In this document: in pieces, positions 5,605 to 13,150 of the stretch
How the letters are laid out: each line of letters begins with the position of its first letter
How positions within the stretch are numbered: position 1 is the first letter of the stretch
NCBI GenBank assembly: GCA_900321515.1
Contig: ONWI01000145.1
Coordinates: 1 to 23,231, forward strand
Direction: 5' to 3'
From: an uncultured Eubacteriales bacterium
GTDB taxonomy: Bacteria > Bacillota > Clostridia > Oscillospirales > Acutalibacteraceae
DNA length: 23,231 bases
Notes under the pieces: model-generated
Told to the model about the DNA's origin: nothing
What the model saw: only the letters and a program-made list of their open reading frames with translations
Databases searched by the model: none
Program-made: the position numbers and the translations under genes

Positions 5605-7716
5605 TTGGAAAATATGGAAAAAACCGAAAAAAATGAGATCGATTTTGAATCGGTCAGTACCGCTGTCGGAGCGGAGGCTTATGACGAAAATCAGATACAG
5701 GTTCTCGAGGGTCTGGAGGCAGTCAGAAAGCGCCCCGGTATGTATATCGGCACTACCGGTCCGAAGGGTCTGCACCACCTCGTCTACGAGATAGTCGATA
5801 ACGCAATAGACGAGGCTCTTGCGGGCTATTGCGATCTTATAACCGTGGATATAGAGAAGGGCGATATAATCACCGTTACTGATAACGGACGCGGCATACC
5901 TGTAGGCATACAGCAGAAAACAGGACTCCCCGCAGTGGAAGTCGTTTTCACTATACTCCATGCCGGAGGCAAATTCGGAGGGAGCGGCTACAAGGTATCA
6001 GGAGGTCTGCACGGCGTCGGCGCATCCGTAGTCAACGCGCTTTCGGAATGGCTTGAGGTTGAGGTCAGCGACGGGGAACATGTATATTATCAGCGCTTCG
6101 AGCGCGGCAAAAAGACCTGCGATCTTCACATAATCGGCGACACCGATAAGAGAGGCACCAAAGTTCGTTTTAAGGCCGACCCGGAGATGTTCGTGGAAAC
6201 CACGGTATATGACTTTGACGTGCTTCAGACACGCCTTAGGGAGCAGGCATTCCTCAATGCAGGCATACACATCAGGCTGTCCGACTTAAGAGGCGATGAA
6301 CCGGTTACGGAGAGCTACTGCTATGAGGGCGGTATCCGTTCATTTGTTGAGTATATCCACAAAAAGAAGTCTGTCGAACTGCTTCACCCAGATGTGATGC
6401 ATTTTGCATGCGTTTCAGCGGACGGCAACGCCACTGCTGAGGTCGCCATGCAGTACAATACCGAATACAACGAATTTACCCTGTCATTTGCCAATAACAT
6501 TCGCACCGTTGACGGCGGCACGCACGAAGAGGGCTTCAAAAGAGCCCTGACAAGGGTCATGAACGACTATGCCCGCAGATTCGGCATACTCAAGGACAGT
6601 GACCGCAATTTCACCGGCGACGACGTTCGTGAAGGTCTCACCACCGTCATAAGCGTAAAGCTAAAGGAGGCTCAGTTTGAAGGACAGACTAAGGGCAAAC
6701 TGGGCAACACCGAGATACGAAGCCTCGTTGACAGCCTTATTTCCGAAAAGCTGATGAATTATCTCGAGGAGAATCCCGCCGTTGCCAGGTCGATATTCAA
6801 CAAAGCGCTTGAAGCATCACGCGCACGCGACGCAGCACGCAAGGCGCGCGATGCGGCACGCCGCAAGACCGCGTTTGACAACGCGTCGCTTCCGGGCAAG
6901 CTGGCAGACTGTTCCGACCGCGACGCTACGCACACCGAAATATATATCGTCGAGGGCGATTCCGCAGGCGGCTCCGCAAAGGGCGGCAGAGACAGACGCT
7001 TTCAGGCAATTCTTCCCCTTTGGGGCAAGATGCTCAACGTCGAGAAGGCGCGCATGGATAAAGTCTACGGCAATGACAAGCTGATGCCTGTTGTCACGGC
7101 TCTGGGATGCGGAATAGGCGACGAATTCGACATAAACAAGCTGCGCTACGGCAAGGTGATAATCATGGCTGATGCCGATGTGGACGGTTCACATATACGC
7201 ACGCTGCTGCTGACGTTTTTCTTCAGATTCATGCGCCCGCTCATTGAGAACGGCAATATCTGCATTGCGCAGCCTCCGCTTTACCGCATAACCCGCAAAA
7301 AGGTGGAAATGGACGCCTACAGCGAAGAAGACAAGGATCGCATTGTCCGCGAGCTTGGCGGCACTGCTACCGTCAAAAAGGTAACCGAGGAAGGCGACAC
7401 CGAAGGAGCTCTGCATTACAAGATAACCAAGAAAGACGCACATATGTATGCGTACAGCGATGAGGAACGCGACCGCATACTTGCCGAGATAGGCGGTTCC
7501 GAGGATGTGCAGCGTTATAAAGGTCTCGGTGAGATGGACAGTGAACAGCTCTGGGAGACAACCATGAATCCGGCTACCCGCATTATGATTCGTGTTACGC
7601 TGGACGACGCGAGGGCAGCTGACGAAACATTTTCTATACTAATGGGCGACAAGGTAGAGCCTCGCCGTGAATTCATCGAACAGAACGCGAAGTATGTCAA
7701 GAATCTCGATGTGTAA
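5605..7716 (+). CDS. gyrB: DNA gyrase subunit B, with an internal duplication
   Basis: GyrB is the ATPase subunit of gyrase, which introduces negative supercoils. Seen in order: GHKL ATPase motifs (VDNAIDEAL, DNGRGIP, GGLHGVGASVVNAL), the transducer domain, and the TOPRIM domain with EGDSA (Glu450) and DADVDG (Asp523/525/527), then the GyrA-contact tail with QRYKGLGEM. The start is TTG 5605, 8 nt from GGGAGG (5591-5596); the next ATG (5614) is too far from it. At 703 residues it is longer than the usual roughly 640. Part of the excess is a tandem duplication after TOPRIM: residues 560-586 and 605-631 are 15/27 identical, separated by an 18-residue linker. Beyond the 486-bp gap lies gyrA, with no terminator seen between. 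Confidence 0.97.
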   Translation: MENMEKTEKNEIDFESVSTAVGAEAYDENQIQVLEGLEAVRKRPGMYIGTTGPKGLHHLVYEIVDNAIDEALAGYCDLITVDIEKGDIITVTDNGRGIPVGIQQKTGLPAVEVVFTILHAGGKFGGSGYKVSGGLHGVGASVVNALSEWLEVEVSDGEHVYYQRFERGKKTCDLHIIGDTDKRGTKVRFKADPEMFVETTVYDFDVLQTRLREQAFLNAGIHIRLSDLRGDEPVTESYCYEGGIRSFVEYIHKKKSVELLHPDVMHFACVSADGNATAEVAMQYNTEYNEFTLSFANNIRTVDGGTHEEGFKRALTRVMNDYARRFGILKDSDRNFTGDDVREGLTTVISVKLKEAQFEGQTKGKLGNTEIRSLVDSLISEKLMNYLEENPAVARSIFNKALEASRARDAARKARDAARRKTAFDNASLPGKLADCSDRDATHTEIYIVEGDSAGGSAKGGRDRRFQAILPLWGKMLNVEKARMDKVYGNDKLMPVVTALGCGIGDEFDINKLRYGKVIIMADADVDGSHIRTLLLTFFFRFMRPLIENGNICIAQPPLYRITRKKVEMDAYSEEDKDRIVRELGGTATVKKVTEEGDTEGALHYKITKKDAHMYAYSDEERDRILAEIGGSEDVQRYKGLGEMDSEQLWETTMNPATRIMIRVTLDDARAADETFSILMGDKVEPRREFIEQNAKYVKNLDV

Positions 7717-8202
7717 TTATCCGTGCTGTGCAAATTAAGGCGTAAATAATTTTGAACAGGTAAAAAAATGCTATTCCACACCCAATAATTCCCATAATTA
7801 TCAGGTATTTGACACTTTCGAGTGGAAAAATCCGCAAAAGCTGTGGAAAACACTGTGGAAAAGGTTGATAACTCGTTGTAATATCAAAATAATCCAGTTT
7901 TAATATTACTAAATGTATGATTTAAAACTTCAATTACAATATGTTTTAACAAATTCAACCGAGTTTTCCACAATAGCATGTTGAATTAAAGTGAATTCGC
8001 GGGGAAAATCTTTCAGCTATTGAAAAATAAGTGGAAACATGTGGTGTAATAACCTGATTATTACAATCAGTAACATTGAGTACGCGTTCGGTTTTCAACA
8101 ACAGGAGAATATCCGACGCAACCGCTTTATACGTTTTATACAATCAATACCTGCTCACAGATTTATGATTACAAATTAAAAATATTCAAGGAGTTTTTGC
8201 CA
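7717..8202. other. gyrB-gyrA intergenic region (486 bp) with DnaA-box-like cluster
   Basis: No gene is supported. DnaA-box-like sites are AGTGGAAAA (7821-7829), TGTGGAAAA (7842-7850 and 7854-7862), GGTTGATAA (7863-7871), TTTTCCACA (7964-7972), AGTGGAAAC (8030-8038) and TTTTCAACA (8092-8100). The middle, about 7874-7958, is very AT-rich. Inverted repeats AATTCAAC (7952-7959) / GTTGAATT (7980-7987) enclose the central box, and overlapping stems occur near 8046-8070. No convincing gyrA promoter or gyrB terminator was found. The gap is far longer than the usual gyrB-gyrA spacing. Possible roles are an origin or origin sub-region, a DnaA titration site, or DnaA-controlled gyrA expression. Confidence 0.6.
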
Positions 8203-10710
8203 ATGGAATATGAGGGACATGAAAACCAAAAGATAGTAGAGGTTGATATTAATCACGAGATGAAGAATTCATTTCTCGCATACTCGATGTCTGTCATTGT
8301 GCAGAGAGCGCTGCCCGACGTGCGCGACGGACTCAAGCCCGTACATCGGCGTATTCTGTATACCATGTACGAGGACGGTCTATATCCGGAACGGGCATAT
8401 AAGAAGTGCGCCACAACCGTAGGCGCGGTTCTCGGCCGATATCATCCTCATGGTGACGCCTCCGTGTATGACGCCCTGGTCCGTCTGGCACAGGATTTCT
8501 CAATGAGATATATGCTTGTGGACGGACACGGAAACTTCGGTTCTGTTGACGGCGACCCTCCAGCCGCCTACCGTTATACAGAGGCTAAGATGAGCAAAAT
8601 TTCAATGGAAATGCTTACTGATATTGACAAGGAAACTGTAGATTTCACAAATAACTTCGATGATTCGCATCAGGAACCCACCGTGCTGCCATCACGCTAT
8701 CCGAATCTGCTTGTCAACGGCTCCACCGGCATAGCAGTCGGCATGGCAACCAATATCGCTCCGCACAATCTGAGAGAGACGATAGACGCGGTGTGTATGC
8801 TGCTGAAAAATCCCGACGCGACGCTCGATGAGCTTATGGAATGCATCAAGGGACCCGATTTCCCGACCGGAGGCATTATCATGGGACGGTCAGGCATTCG
8901 CGCGGCTTATGCCACGGGGCGCGGCAAGATAACCGTGCGCGCCAAGGCTGAAATTGTGGAACGCCCGAACGGACGCTATCAGATAGTTGTAACCGAACTG
9001 CCGTACCAGGTCAACAAAGCCCGCCTTATCGAGAGCATAAGCGACCTTGTAAAGGAAAAGAAACTGGAGGGCATAAGCAACTGCGACGACCATTCTGACC
9101 GTGAGGGTATGCGCATTACCATCGACGTAAAGCGCGACGCTTCACCAAATGTAGTGCTGAATAATCTTTTTAAGAATACACAGATGCAGATTACATTCGG
9201 CGCCATCCACCTTGCGATTGTTGACGGAGTGCCCAGGACGCTCACACTTAAGCAGATGCTTGAATACTACATTAAGCACCAGCTGGAGGTCATTCTGCGC
9301 CGCACGATATTTGACCTCAAAAAGGCGAAGGAACGCGCTCACATACTCGAAGCCCTGAAGGTTGCGCTTGACTTTATTGATGAAGTAATAGCCATTCTGC
9401 GTTCGTCCAAGAATATTCCCGAAGGCAAGCAGAGATTGATGGACCGCTTCGGATTTGACGAGGTGCAGGCCCAGGCTATAGTTCAGATGCGTCTGGCACA
9501 GCTGACAGGCATGGAGAAGGAAAAGCTGGAAGCCGAACTGAAGGCGCTTCTGGAAAAGATCGAGGACTGCAACGACATAATAGCCCGCGAGGAACGCCGA
9601 CGCGAAATAATCATAGAGGAATCGCAGGAGATAGCGCGTAAATTCGGCGACGAGCGCAGAACAGCCATCGAAACCGTTTCGGGTGAAATGGACATTGAGG
9701 ACCTGATTAAGGAAGAGGACTGTGTGATAACCTTTACCGCGTTCGGATATGTGAAACGTCAGAAACTGGATACCTATCAGCTGCAGCACAGAGGCGGCAG
9801 GGGCGTTAGCGGCATGGCGCGGCGTGAAGAGGACGTACCGACAGAGATGTTTATAACATCCACTCATGATTACGTCATGTTTTTCTCCGACCGCGGAAGG
9901 GTCTACAGACTCAAAGGGTACGAGATTCCCGAAGGTTCACGTTCTTCAAAGGGCATTAATATAGTAAACCTGCTCCCGCTTGAAGGAGACGAGAAAATTA
10001 CAGAGATGATCCGCGTTCTGAAAAAGTATGAGCACGAGATGTATCTTGTGATGGTGACAAAGAACGGTCTTATCAAGCGCACGGCACTGAGCGAATTCGG
10101 AAATATTCGCAAGAAGGGACTTATAGCCCTTAGTCTTCGCGACGACGATTCGCTTGTATGGACGCGTCTGACAAACGGCAGCAATGAGCTGCTTGTCGCC
10201 ACAAAGGGAGGGTATTCCATACGCTTCAATGAAAACGACGTGAGAGCTATGGGACGCGGCGCGGCAGGTGTCCATGCCATCAGACTGCGCGACGGCGACG
10301 AGGTAATTGGAATGTCAACCCTTCGCGAGGGGGGCAGAGTTCTGACGGTGAGCGAAACCGGCTACGGCAGACTTACTCCCATTTCTGACTACCGTTTGCA
10401 GAGCAGGGGCGGAATGGGAATAAAGAATTACCGCTCCGAAAACGGAAATGTTGCCGCTATCCGAGTCGTTGACAATGATGACGACGTTATCATAATCAAC
10501 AGTTCAGGCGTAATAATTCGTATTGCTGTCAACGAGATAAGAGAATGTGCGAGACCGAGCAAGGGCGTGCGCGTTATGAAGATAGAAGACGGCGGCAAGG
10601 TAGTTGCCTTAGCGCGTGTAAAGCACGAAGAAGGAGAAGAAACCGACGCGGTAGACAATACCGTTGAGGAAGAACCGTCGCAGTCAGAGGAAAACGAAGC
10701 AGAAGAATAA
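8203..10710 (+). CDS. gyrA: DNA gyrase subunit A
   Basis: GyrA cuts and rejoins DNA in gyrase. The 835-residue product has the winged-helix breakage domain with the catalytic tyrosine in AAYRYTEA (Tyr125), the coiled-coil gate, and a C-terminal six-bladed domain with a GyrA-box-like HRGGRGV (about residue 530) and repeated blade motifs, ending in an acidic tail (EEGEETD...EAEE). I start it at ATG 8203 because AAGGAG at 8188-8193 is 9 nt away; the in-frame TTG at 8197 would leave only 3 nt. In the quinolone-resistance region the order is GDASVYD: the position equivalent to E. coli Ser83 is Ala86, with Ser at the next position. It ends at a strong terminator. Confidence 0.97.
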   Translation: MEYEGHENQKIVEVDINHEMKNSFLAYSMSVIVQRALPDVRDGLKPVHRRILYTMYEDGLYPERAYKKCATTVGAVLGRYHPHGDASVYDALVRLAQDFSMRYMLVDGHGNFGSVDGDPPAAYRYTEAKMSKISMEMLTDIDKETVDFTNNFDDSHQEPTVLPSRYPNLLVNGSTGIAVGMATNIAPHNLRETIDAVCMLLKNPDATLDELMECIKGPDFPTGGIIMGRSGIRAAYATGRGKITVRAKAEIVERPNGRYQIVVTELPYQVNKARLIESISDLVKEKKLEGISNCDDHSDREGMRITIDVKRDASPNVVLNNLFKNTQMQITFGAIHLAIVDGVPRTLTLKQMLEYYIKHQLEVILRRTIFDLKKAKERAHILEALKVALDFIDEVIAILRSSKNIPEGKQRLMDRFGFDEVQAQAIVQMRLAQLTGMEKEKLEAELKALLEKIEDCNDIIAREERRREIIIEESQEIARKFGDERRTAIETVSGEMDIEDLIKEEDCVITFTAFGYVKRQKLDTYQLQHRGGRGVSGMARREEDVPTEMFITSTHDYVMFFSDRGRVYRLKGYEIPEGSRSSKGINIVNLLPLEGDEKITEMIRVLKKYEHEMYLVMVTKNGLIKRTALSEFGNIRKKGLIALSLRDDDSLVWTRLTNGSNELLVATKGGYSIRFNENDVRAMGRGAAGVHAIRLRDGDEVIGMSTLREGGRVLTVSETGYGRLTPISDYRLQSRGGMGIKNYRSENGNVAAIRVVDNDDDVIIINSSGVIIRIAVNEIRECARPSKGVRVMKIEDGGKVVALARVKHEEGEETDAVDNTVEEEPSQSEENEAEE

Positions 10711-10717
10711 ATAATTA

Positions 10718-10753
10718 AAAAAGCACTGTGGGATTAGAACCGCAGTGCTTTTT
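10718..10753 (+). terminator. gyrA terminator
   Basis: An A-run and stem GCACTGTGG (10723-10732 with flanking As) pairs with CCGCAGTGC (10740-10748), one G-U wobble, 7-nt loop, followed by TTTTT. It lies 7 bp after the gyrA stop. Confidence 0.88.
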
Positions 10754-10843
10754 GCGCGTTATAGGCTCTATAATAAAAGTAAGCCGGATAATAACAATTA
10801 TGCAAAATTAAAAAAAAATTCATAAAAAATCATATAATAGCTA

Positions 10844-10906
10844 TTGACAATCAAATGAACCTGTAATATAATCAAATTAATTTAAGCGATAATCAAGTAA
10901 ACTTGA
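10844..10906 (+). promoter_or_regulatory. consensus promoter with three 21-bp-phased operator-like repeats
   Basis: TTGACA (10844-10849), 17 nt, TATAAT (10867-10872) is a perfect sigma-A consensus. Superimposed are three 14-bp repeats of consensus AATCAARTDAAYYT starting at 10849, 10870 and 10891, exactly 21 bp apart, so on one face of the helix. The third contains a perfect palindrome TCAAGT-AA-ACTTGA (10893-10906); the second is a one-mismatch version (10872-10885). They cover the -35/spacer, the -10/start and the ribosome binding site of the DUF1836 gene, which suggests repression, probably by its own HTH product. Confidence 0.7.
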
Positions 10907-10917
10907 AGGTGAATCGA

Positions 10918-11475
10918 ATGACTTCTGATAAAAATAGCAGGCAGGAGCTGATAGATTTTGAAGCCATACGTCCGGCGTTTGCTGTGACAGGGGGACTGAT
11001 GTTATCCCAAGTGGTAGAGATGACCGGTTTAGGCGGCTCCACCATACAGAATTGGATCAAGCGAGGCTGGATAATGTCTCCCGTTGACAAGAAATACAGC
11101 GAGCGTCAGGTCGCGCGTATTCTGATAATAGATATGCTGCGCAAATCAATGCAGCTTGAAAATATCCTCAGGCTGATGGAATGTGTCAACGGTGATGTGG
11201 AAGATCAGTCAGACGACATCATAAAGGACGCCGATCTATACATATATATATATAACATCATCAAGCGCATTGAACCTCTTGAAAAATTTACTCTCGACCG
11301 GCTCGACGGCGTTATCGACGACGAGATCAAGGATTATCACGGCGCGGGCGAAGGATATACCGGACATGTAAGCGACGCGACAAAGCGGCTGCACGACGCG
11401 CTGAAGATAATCATGCTTACCTATATGAGCAGCGAGCTTAGAAAGCGCGCGGAGTCGGAACTTGAGAAAATGTGA
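10918..11475 (+). CDS. DUF1836 domain HTH protein (putative transcription regulator)
   Basis: A 185-residue protein recognised as DUF1836 (Bacillus YkrK-like) from the block RPAFAVTGG-LMLSQVVEMTG-STIQNWIKRGWI-SPV-KKYSERQVARILII, which contains a MerR-like helix-turn-helix (about residues 30-75), followed by helices around LRKSMQLENILRLM and a distal helical part. The family is uncharacterised; DNA binding is inferred from the HTH. ATG 10918 is chosen over TTG 10903 and GTG 10909, because AAGGTG at 10906-10911 then lies 6 nt upstream. A TATA-repeat tract encodes the residues YIYIYN (about 11236-11255). It sits just after gyrA behind its own consensus promoter, and 16 bp ahead of the next small gene, so the two are probably co-transcribed. 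Confidence 0.85.
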   Translation: MTSDKNSRQELIDFEAIRPAFAVTGGLMLSQVVEMTGLGGSTIQNWIKRGWIMSPVDKKYSERQVARILIIDMLRKSMQLENILRLMECVNGDVEDQSDDIIKDADLYIYIYNIIKRIEPLEKFTLDRLDGVIDDEIKDYHGAGEGYTGHVSDATKRLHDALKIIMLTYMSSELRKRAESELEKM

Positions 11476-11491
11476 AAAAGGATGAAATATC

Positions 11492-11749
11492 ATGGATATT
11501 CTTATGATTGCAAGTATTATTATCATGTTGGTAGTTATCATTATATTAATTTTGGCACTCAGATATTATCAAAGGGTCAGAGTAAATACAGGATACAAGC
11601 CAGGGAAATTCTATAGAAGGGGCAAACACATGGGAGTATTTATCGGAAATCATCATATGAAAGAGATCGGAGCGGAAGAAGAATCCCGTGTCCGTAAAGA
11701 TCCGGATGAAAAAATGTTTATTTATCCCGATTCTGAAAGTGGAAATTAA
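11492..11749 (+). CDS. small single-pass membrane protein, unknown function
   Basis: I do not recognise this 85-residue protein. Residues 3-24 form one strongly hydrophobic helix (ILMIASIIIMLVVIIILILA), followed by a basic segment (RYYQRVRV...YKPGKFYRRGK) and a charged, mostly acidic tail. Such an arrangement implies an N-out, C-in anchored protein. The start at ATG 11492 is supported by AAAAGGA at 11476-11482 (9-nt spacing). It follows the DUF1836 gene by 16 bp in the same direction. Reality as a gene is supported by the good ribosome binding site and protein-like composition. Confidence 0.7.
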   Translation: MDILMIASIIIMLVVIIILILALRYYQRVRVNTGYKPGKFYRRGKHMGVFIGNHHMKEIGAEEESRVRKDPDEKMFIYPDSESGN

Positions 11750-11760
11750 CAGCTGGTTTA

Positions 11761-11860
11761 AAAAGAGTATCAGCAAGGGGACAGGTTCTAAAAGAAAAGA
11801 GTATCAAAAAAGGGACAGATTTTCAGGAAAAGGGTATCAAAAAGGGAATAGAAAATTATA
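11761..11860 (+). repeat. three imperfect tandem repeats, period 33-34 bp
   Basis: Copies begin at 11761, 11795 and 11828. Each opens with AAAAGRGTATCA and continues to a GGGACAG or GGGAATAG word. Copies 1 and 2 are closest; copy 3 has diverged at its end. They fill most of the 130-bp gap between the small membrane protein and the zinc-ribbon gene and end just before the latter's ribosome binding site. The AAGGGGACAGGTTCT phrase resembles intergenic repeats seen near REP-type elements in other genomes, from memory only. Confidence 0.65.
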
Positions 11861-11879
11861 ATTGAAAGGGTCTGGAAAA

Positions 11880-12083
11880 ATGAGAACATGTATACGTTGC
11901 GGAGCAGAGATGATAGAGAGCGGTCATATTACTGGCGCGGGGTTCAAGCTTAGCGACAGGGAATTCAGGACATATCCAATCAAGACTGCTATCTGCCCGA
12001 AATGCCATGAAGTTTCCCTCTACATAGAGGATCAGGAATATGACAGAATGACGGGTAAGGCTCTCATCGAGAGAAAAATATAA
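11880..12083 (+). CDS. small zinc-ribbon protein
   Basis: A 67-residue protein with two Cys pairs, CIRC at residues 4-7 and CPKC at about 40-43, which together form a typical four-cysteine zinc ribbon, with a charged tail (IEDQEYDRMTGKALIERKI). No enzyme motif is visible; such proteins often bind nucleic acid or partner proteins, but nothing here says which. I choose ATG 11880, with AAAGGG at 11865-11870 (9-nt spacing), over the earlier in-frame TTG 11862, which has no ribosome binding site. It stands between the tandem repeats and the NfeD gene. Confidence 0.75.
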   Translation: MRTCIRCGAEMIESGHITGAGFKLSDREFRTYPIKTAICPKCHEVSLYIEDQEYDRMTGKALIERKI

Positions 12084-12094
12084 GAGCCTGCTGA

Positions 12095-12145
12095 GTATCT
12101 TTTCACGCACGGCTTGCTTGCGAAACTCCGCACACGCGGAGATAC
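12095..12145. other. possible structured element between zinc-ribbon gene and nfeD
   Basis: GTATC (12095-12099) pairs with GATAC (12141-12145), enclosing hairpin CTCCGC-ACAC-GCGGAG (12126-12141, sharing one base) and a weaker TTTC..GC / GCGAAA pairing. There is no T-run. It could be a small junction-type RNA, a processing site or a repeat remnant. Confidence 0.3.
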
Positions 12146-12182
12146 CTAATGCAGCAAAATTGAAAAAAGGGGTGCATATATA

Positions 12183-12806
12183 ATGAAAGAATGGTTTATG
12201 ACAGACCCTCTGAGGTCTGTTCTGTTATGCGTAGCAGTACCGGCTACAGTAATAATGATATTGCAGACGGTCATGATCTTCATAGGTATGGCAGGTCATT
12301 CAGATGTTGATATGCCTGACGACAACGGAATAGACGGCGTATTCGGCAGCGATTCTCCCGACGCTCCCGACGTGCATCTTGGTGATTCCGGACTGCGTAT
12401 TTTTACGGTGCGCGGAATGGTTGCGTTTTTTGCCGTGGGCGGATGGGCAGGTCTTTCGGCTCTGTCGCTCAGCGGAAGTACCTCGGCTGCCATAGTCACT
12501 GCATTCATTGCGGGAACGCTCGCGCTGCTGCTGGTGGCGTGGTTTTTCAAATGGGCGGCTTCGCTGAATGAAAACGGCACATTGCAGATGGAAAGCGCAG
12601 TCGGCAAGGTTGGGGAGGTCTACATAACGGTTCCGTCCGGAATGAGCGGCACCGGGAAGGTGAATGTCATAATTCAGGGAAGGCTCACCGAAGCCGAAGC
12701 TATGACAGAATGCGATCGTCCGCTGAAATACGGCGAGCCTGTGCAGATTGTCGGAATGGCGGTCGGAAATACTTTGAAAGTCAAGCCGATGAAAGACGAA
12801 AAATAA
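12183..12806 (+). CDS. NfeD-like membrane protein
   Basis: A 207-residue protein with a TM helix at about 10-35, an acidic extracytoplasmic-type segment rich in Asp/Ser/Gly (about 40-68), then the RIFTVRGMVAFFAVGGWAGL motif leading into two further TM helices (about 73-120), and a C-terminal OB-fold-type domain (about 135-205) with VGKVGEVYITVPSGMSGTGKV and NTLKVKP. This architecture is that of NfeD proteins without the N-terminal serine protease. NfeD proteins work with SPFH/flotillin proteins, and a flotillin is encoded 1.8 kb downstream in the same direction, which fits. Start ATG 12183 has AAAAGGGG at 12165-12172. Confidence 0.85.
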   Translation: MKEWFMTDPLRSVLLCVAVPATVIMILQTVMIFIGMAGHSDVDMPDDNGIDGVFGSDSPDAPDVHLGDSGLRIFTVRGMVAFFAVGGWAGLSALSLSGSTSAAIVTAFIAGTLALLLVAWFFKWAASLNENGTLQMESAVGKVGEVYITVPSGMSGTGKVNVIIQGRLTEAEAMTECDRPLKYGEPVQIVGMAVGNTLKVKPMKDEK

Positions 12807-12832
12807 GGAATTTTTTGAAGGAGATCCATAAC

Positions 12833-13150
12833 ATGTCTGATGATAAGAACATAAAGAATCAAAACGAAAACCAGAACAAAGAAAAAGAGAAACAGGGCGA
12901 AAGCAACAGCGGCATTGCTCTCGGAATGTGTTTCGGTGTCGCGTTTGGTACGGCGTTTGGACAACTTTTGTTTCATAATATGGCACTTGGTATATGTTTC
13001 GGTCTTGCAATAGGCGTTGGCTTGGGTTCAGCTTACGACGCATTAAAGAGCAAGAACAAAACCGACGATGAAAAGACAGGAAATGAAGCGGCTGATCAGA
13101 ATGCATCCGAGTTGGAGCAGGAGGAAAAGCAGCCTGAAAGCGGTGAGTGA
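12833..13150 (+). CDS. glycine-zipper membrane protein, unknown function
   Basis: 105 residues. A charged, Asn/Lys/Gln-rich N-terminus (about 1-25) leads to a Gly/Ala/Phe-rich hydrophobic stretch (about 27-67, with ALGMCFGVAFGTAFG and GICFGLAIGVGLGSA) that can form two helices with GxxxG-like spacing, then a hydrophilic acidic tail. This is the glycine-zipper pattern of small membrane-inserting or oligomerising proteins; no function is known to me. Start ATG 12833 is backed by AAGGAG at 12818-12823 (9-nt spacing). It lies 26 bp after nfeD and its stop overlaps the next ORF, so it probably belongs to the nfeD operon and may be a partner of the NfeD/flotillin assembly. Confidence 0.75.
   Translation: MSDDKNIKNQNENQNKEKEKQGESNSGIALGMCFGVAFGTAFGQLLFHNMALGICFGLAIGVGLGSAYDALKSKNKTDDEKTGNEAADQNASELEQEEKQPESGE

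Noticed and set aside
8197..8199. TTG as the gyrA start
   Set aside because: The AAGGAG at 8188-8193 would be only 3 nt away; ATG 8203 has a normal 9-nt spacing.
7717..8202. Firm assignment of oriC to the gyrB-gyrA gap
   Set aside because: Box-like sites are clustered there, but box-like motifs also occur beside dnaA, and gene orientation alone would place the origin left of dnaA. It stays a finding, not a feature call.
9142..9867. 241-codon minus-strand open frame inside gyrA
   Set aside because: It is the antisense frame of a highly conserved gyrA segment and has no start signal of its own.
11236..11255. TA-dinucleotide tract in the DUF1836 gene as a phase-variation switch
   Set aside because: The tract is short and interrupted, encodes YIYIYN in frame, and nothing else suggests slippage control.
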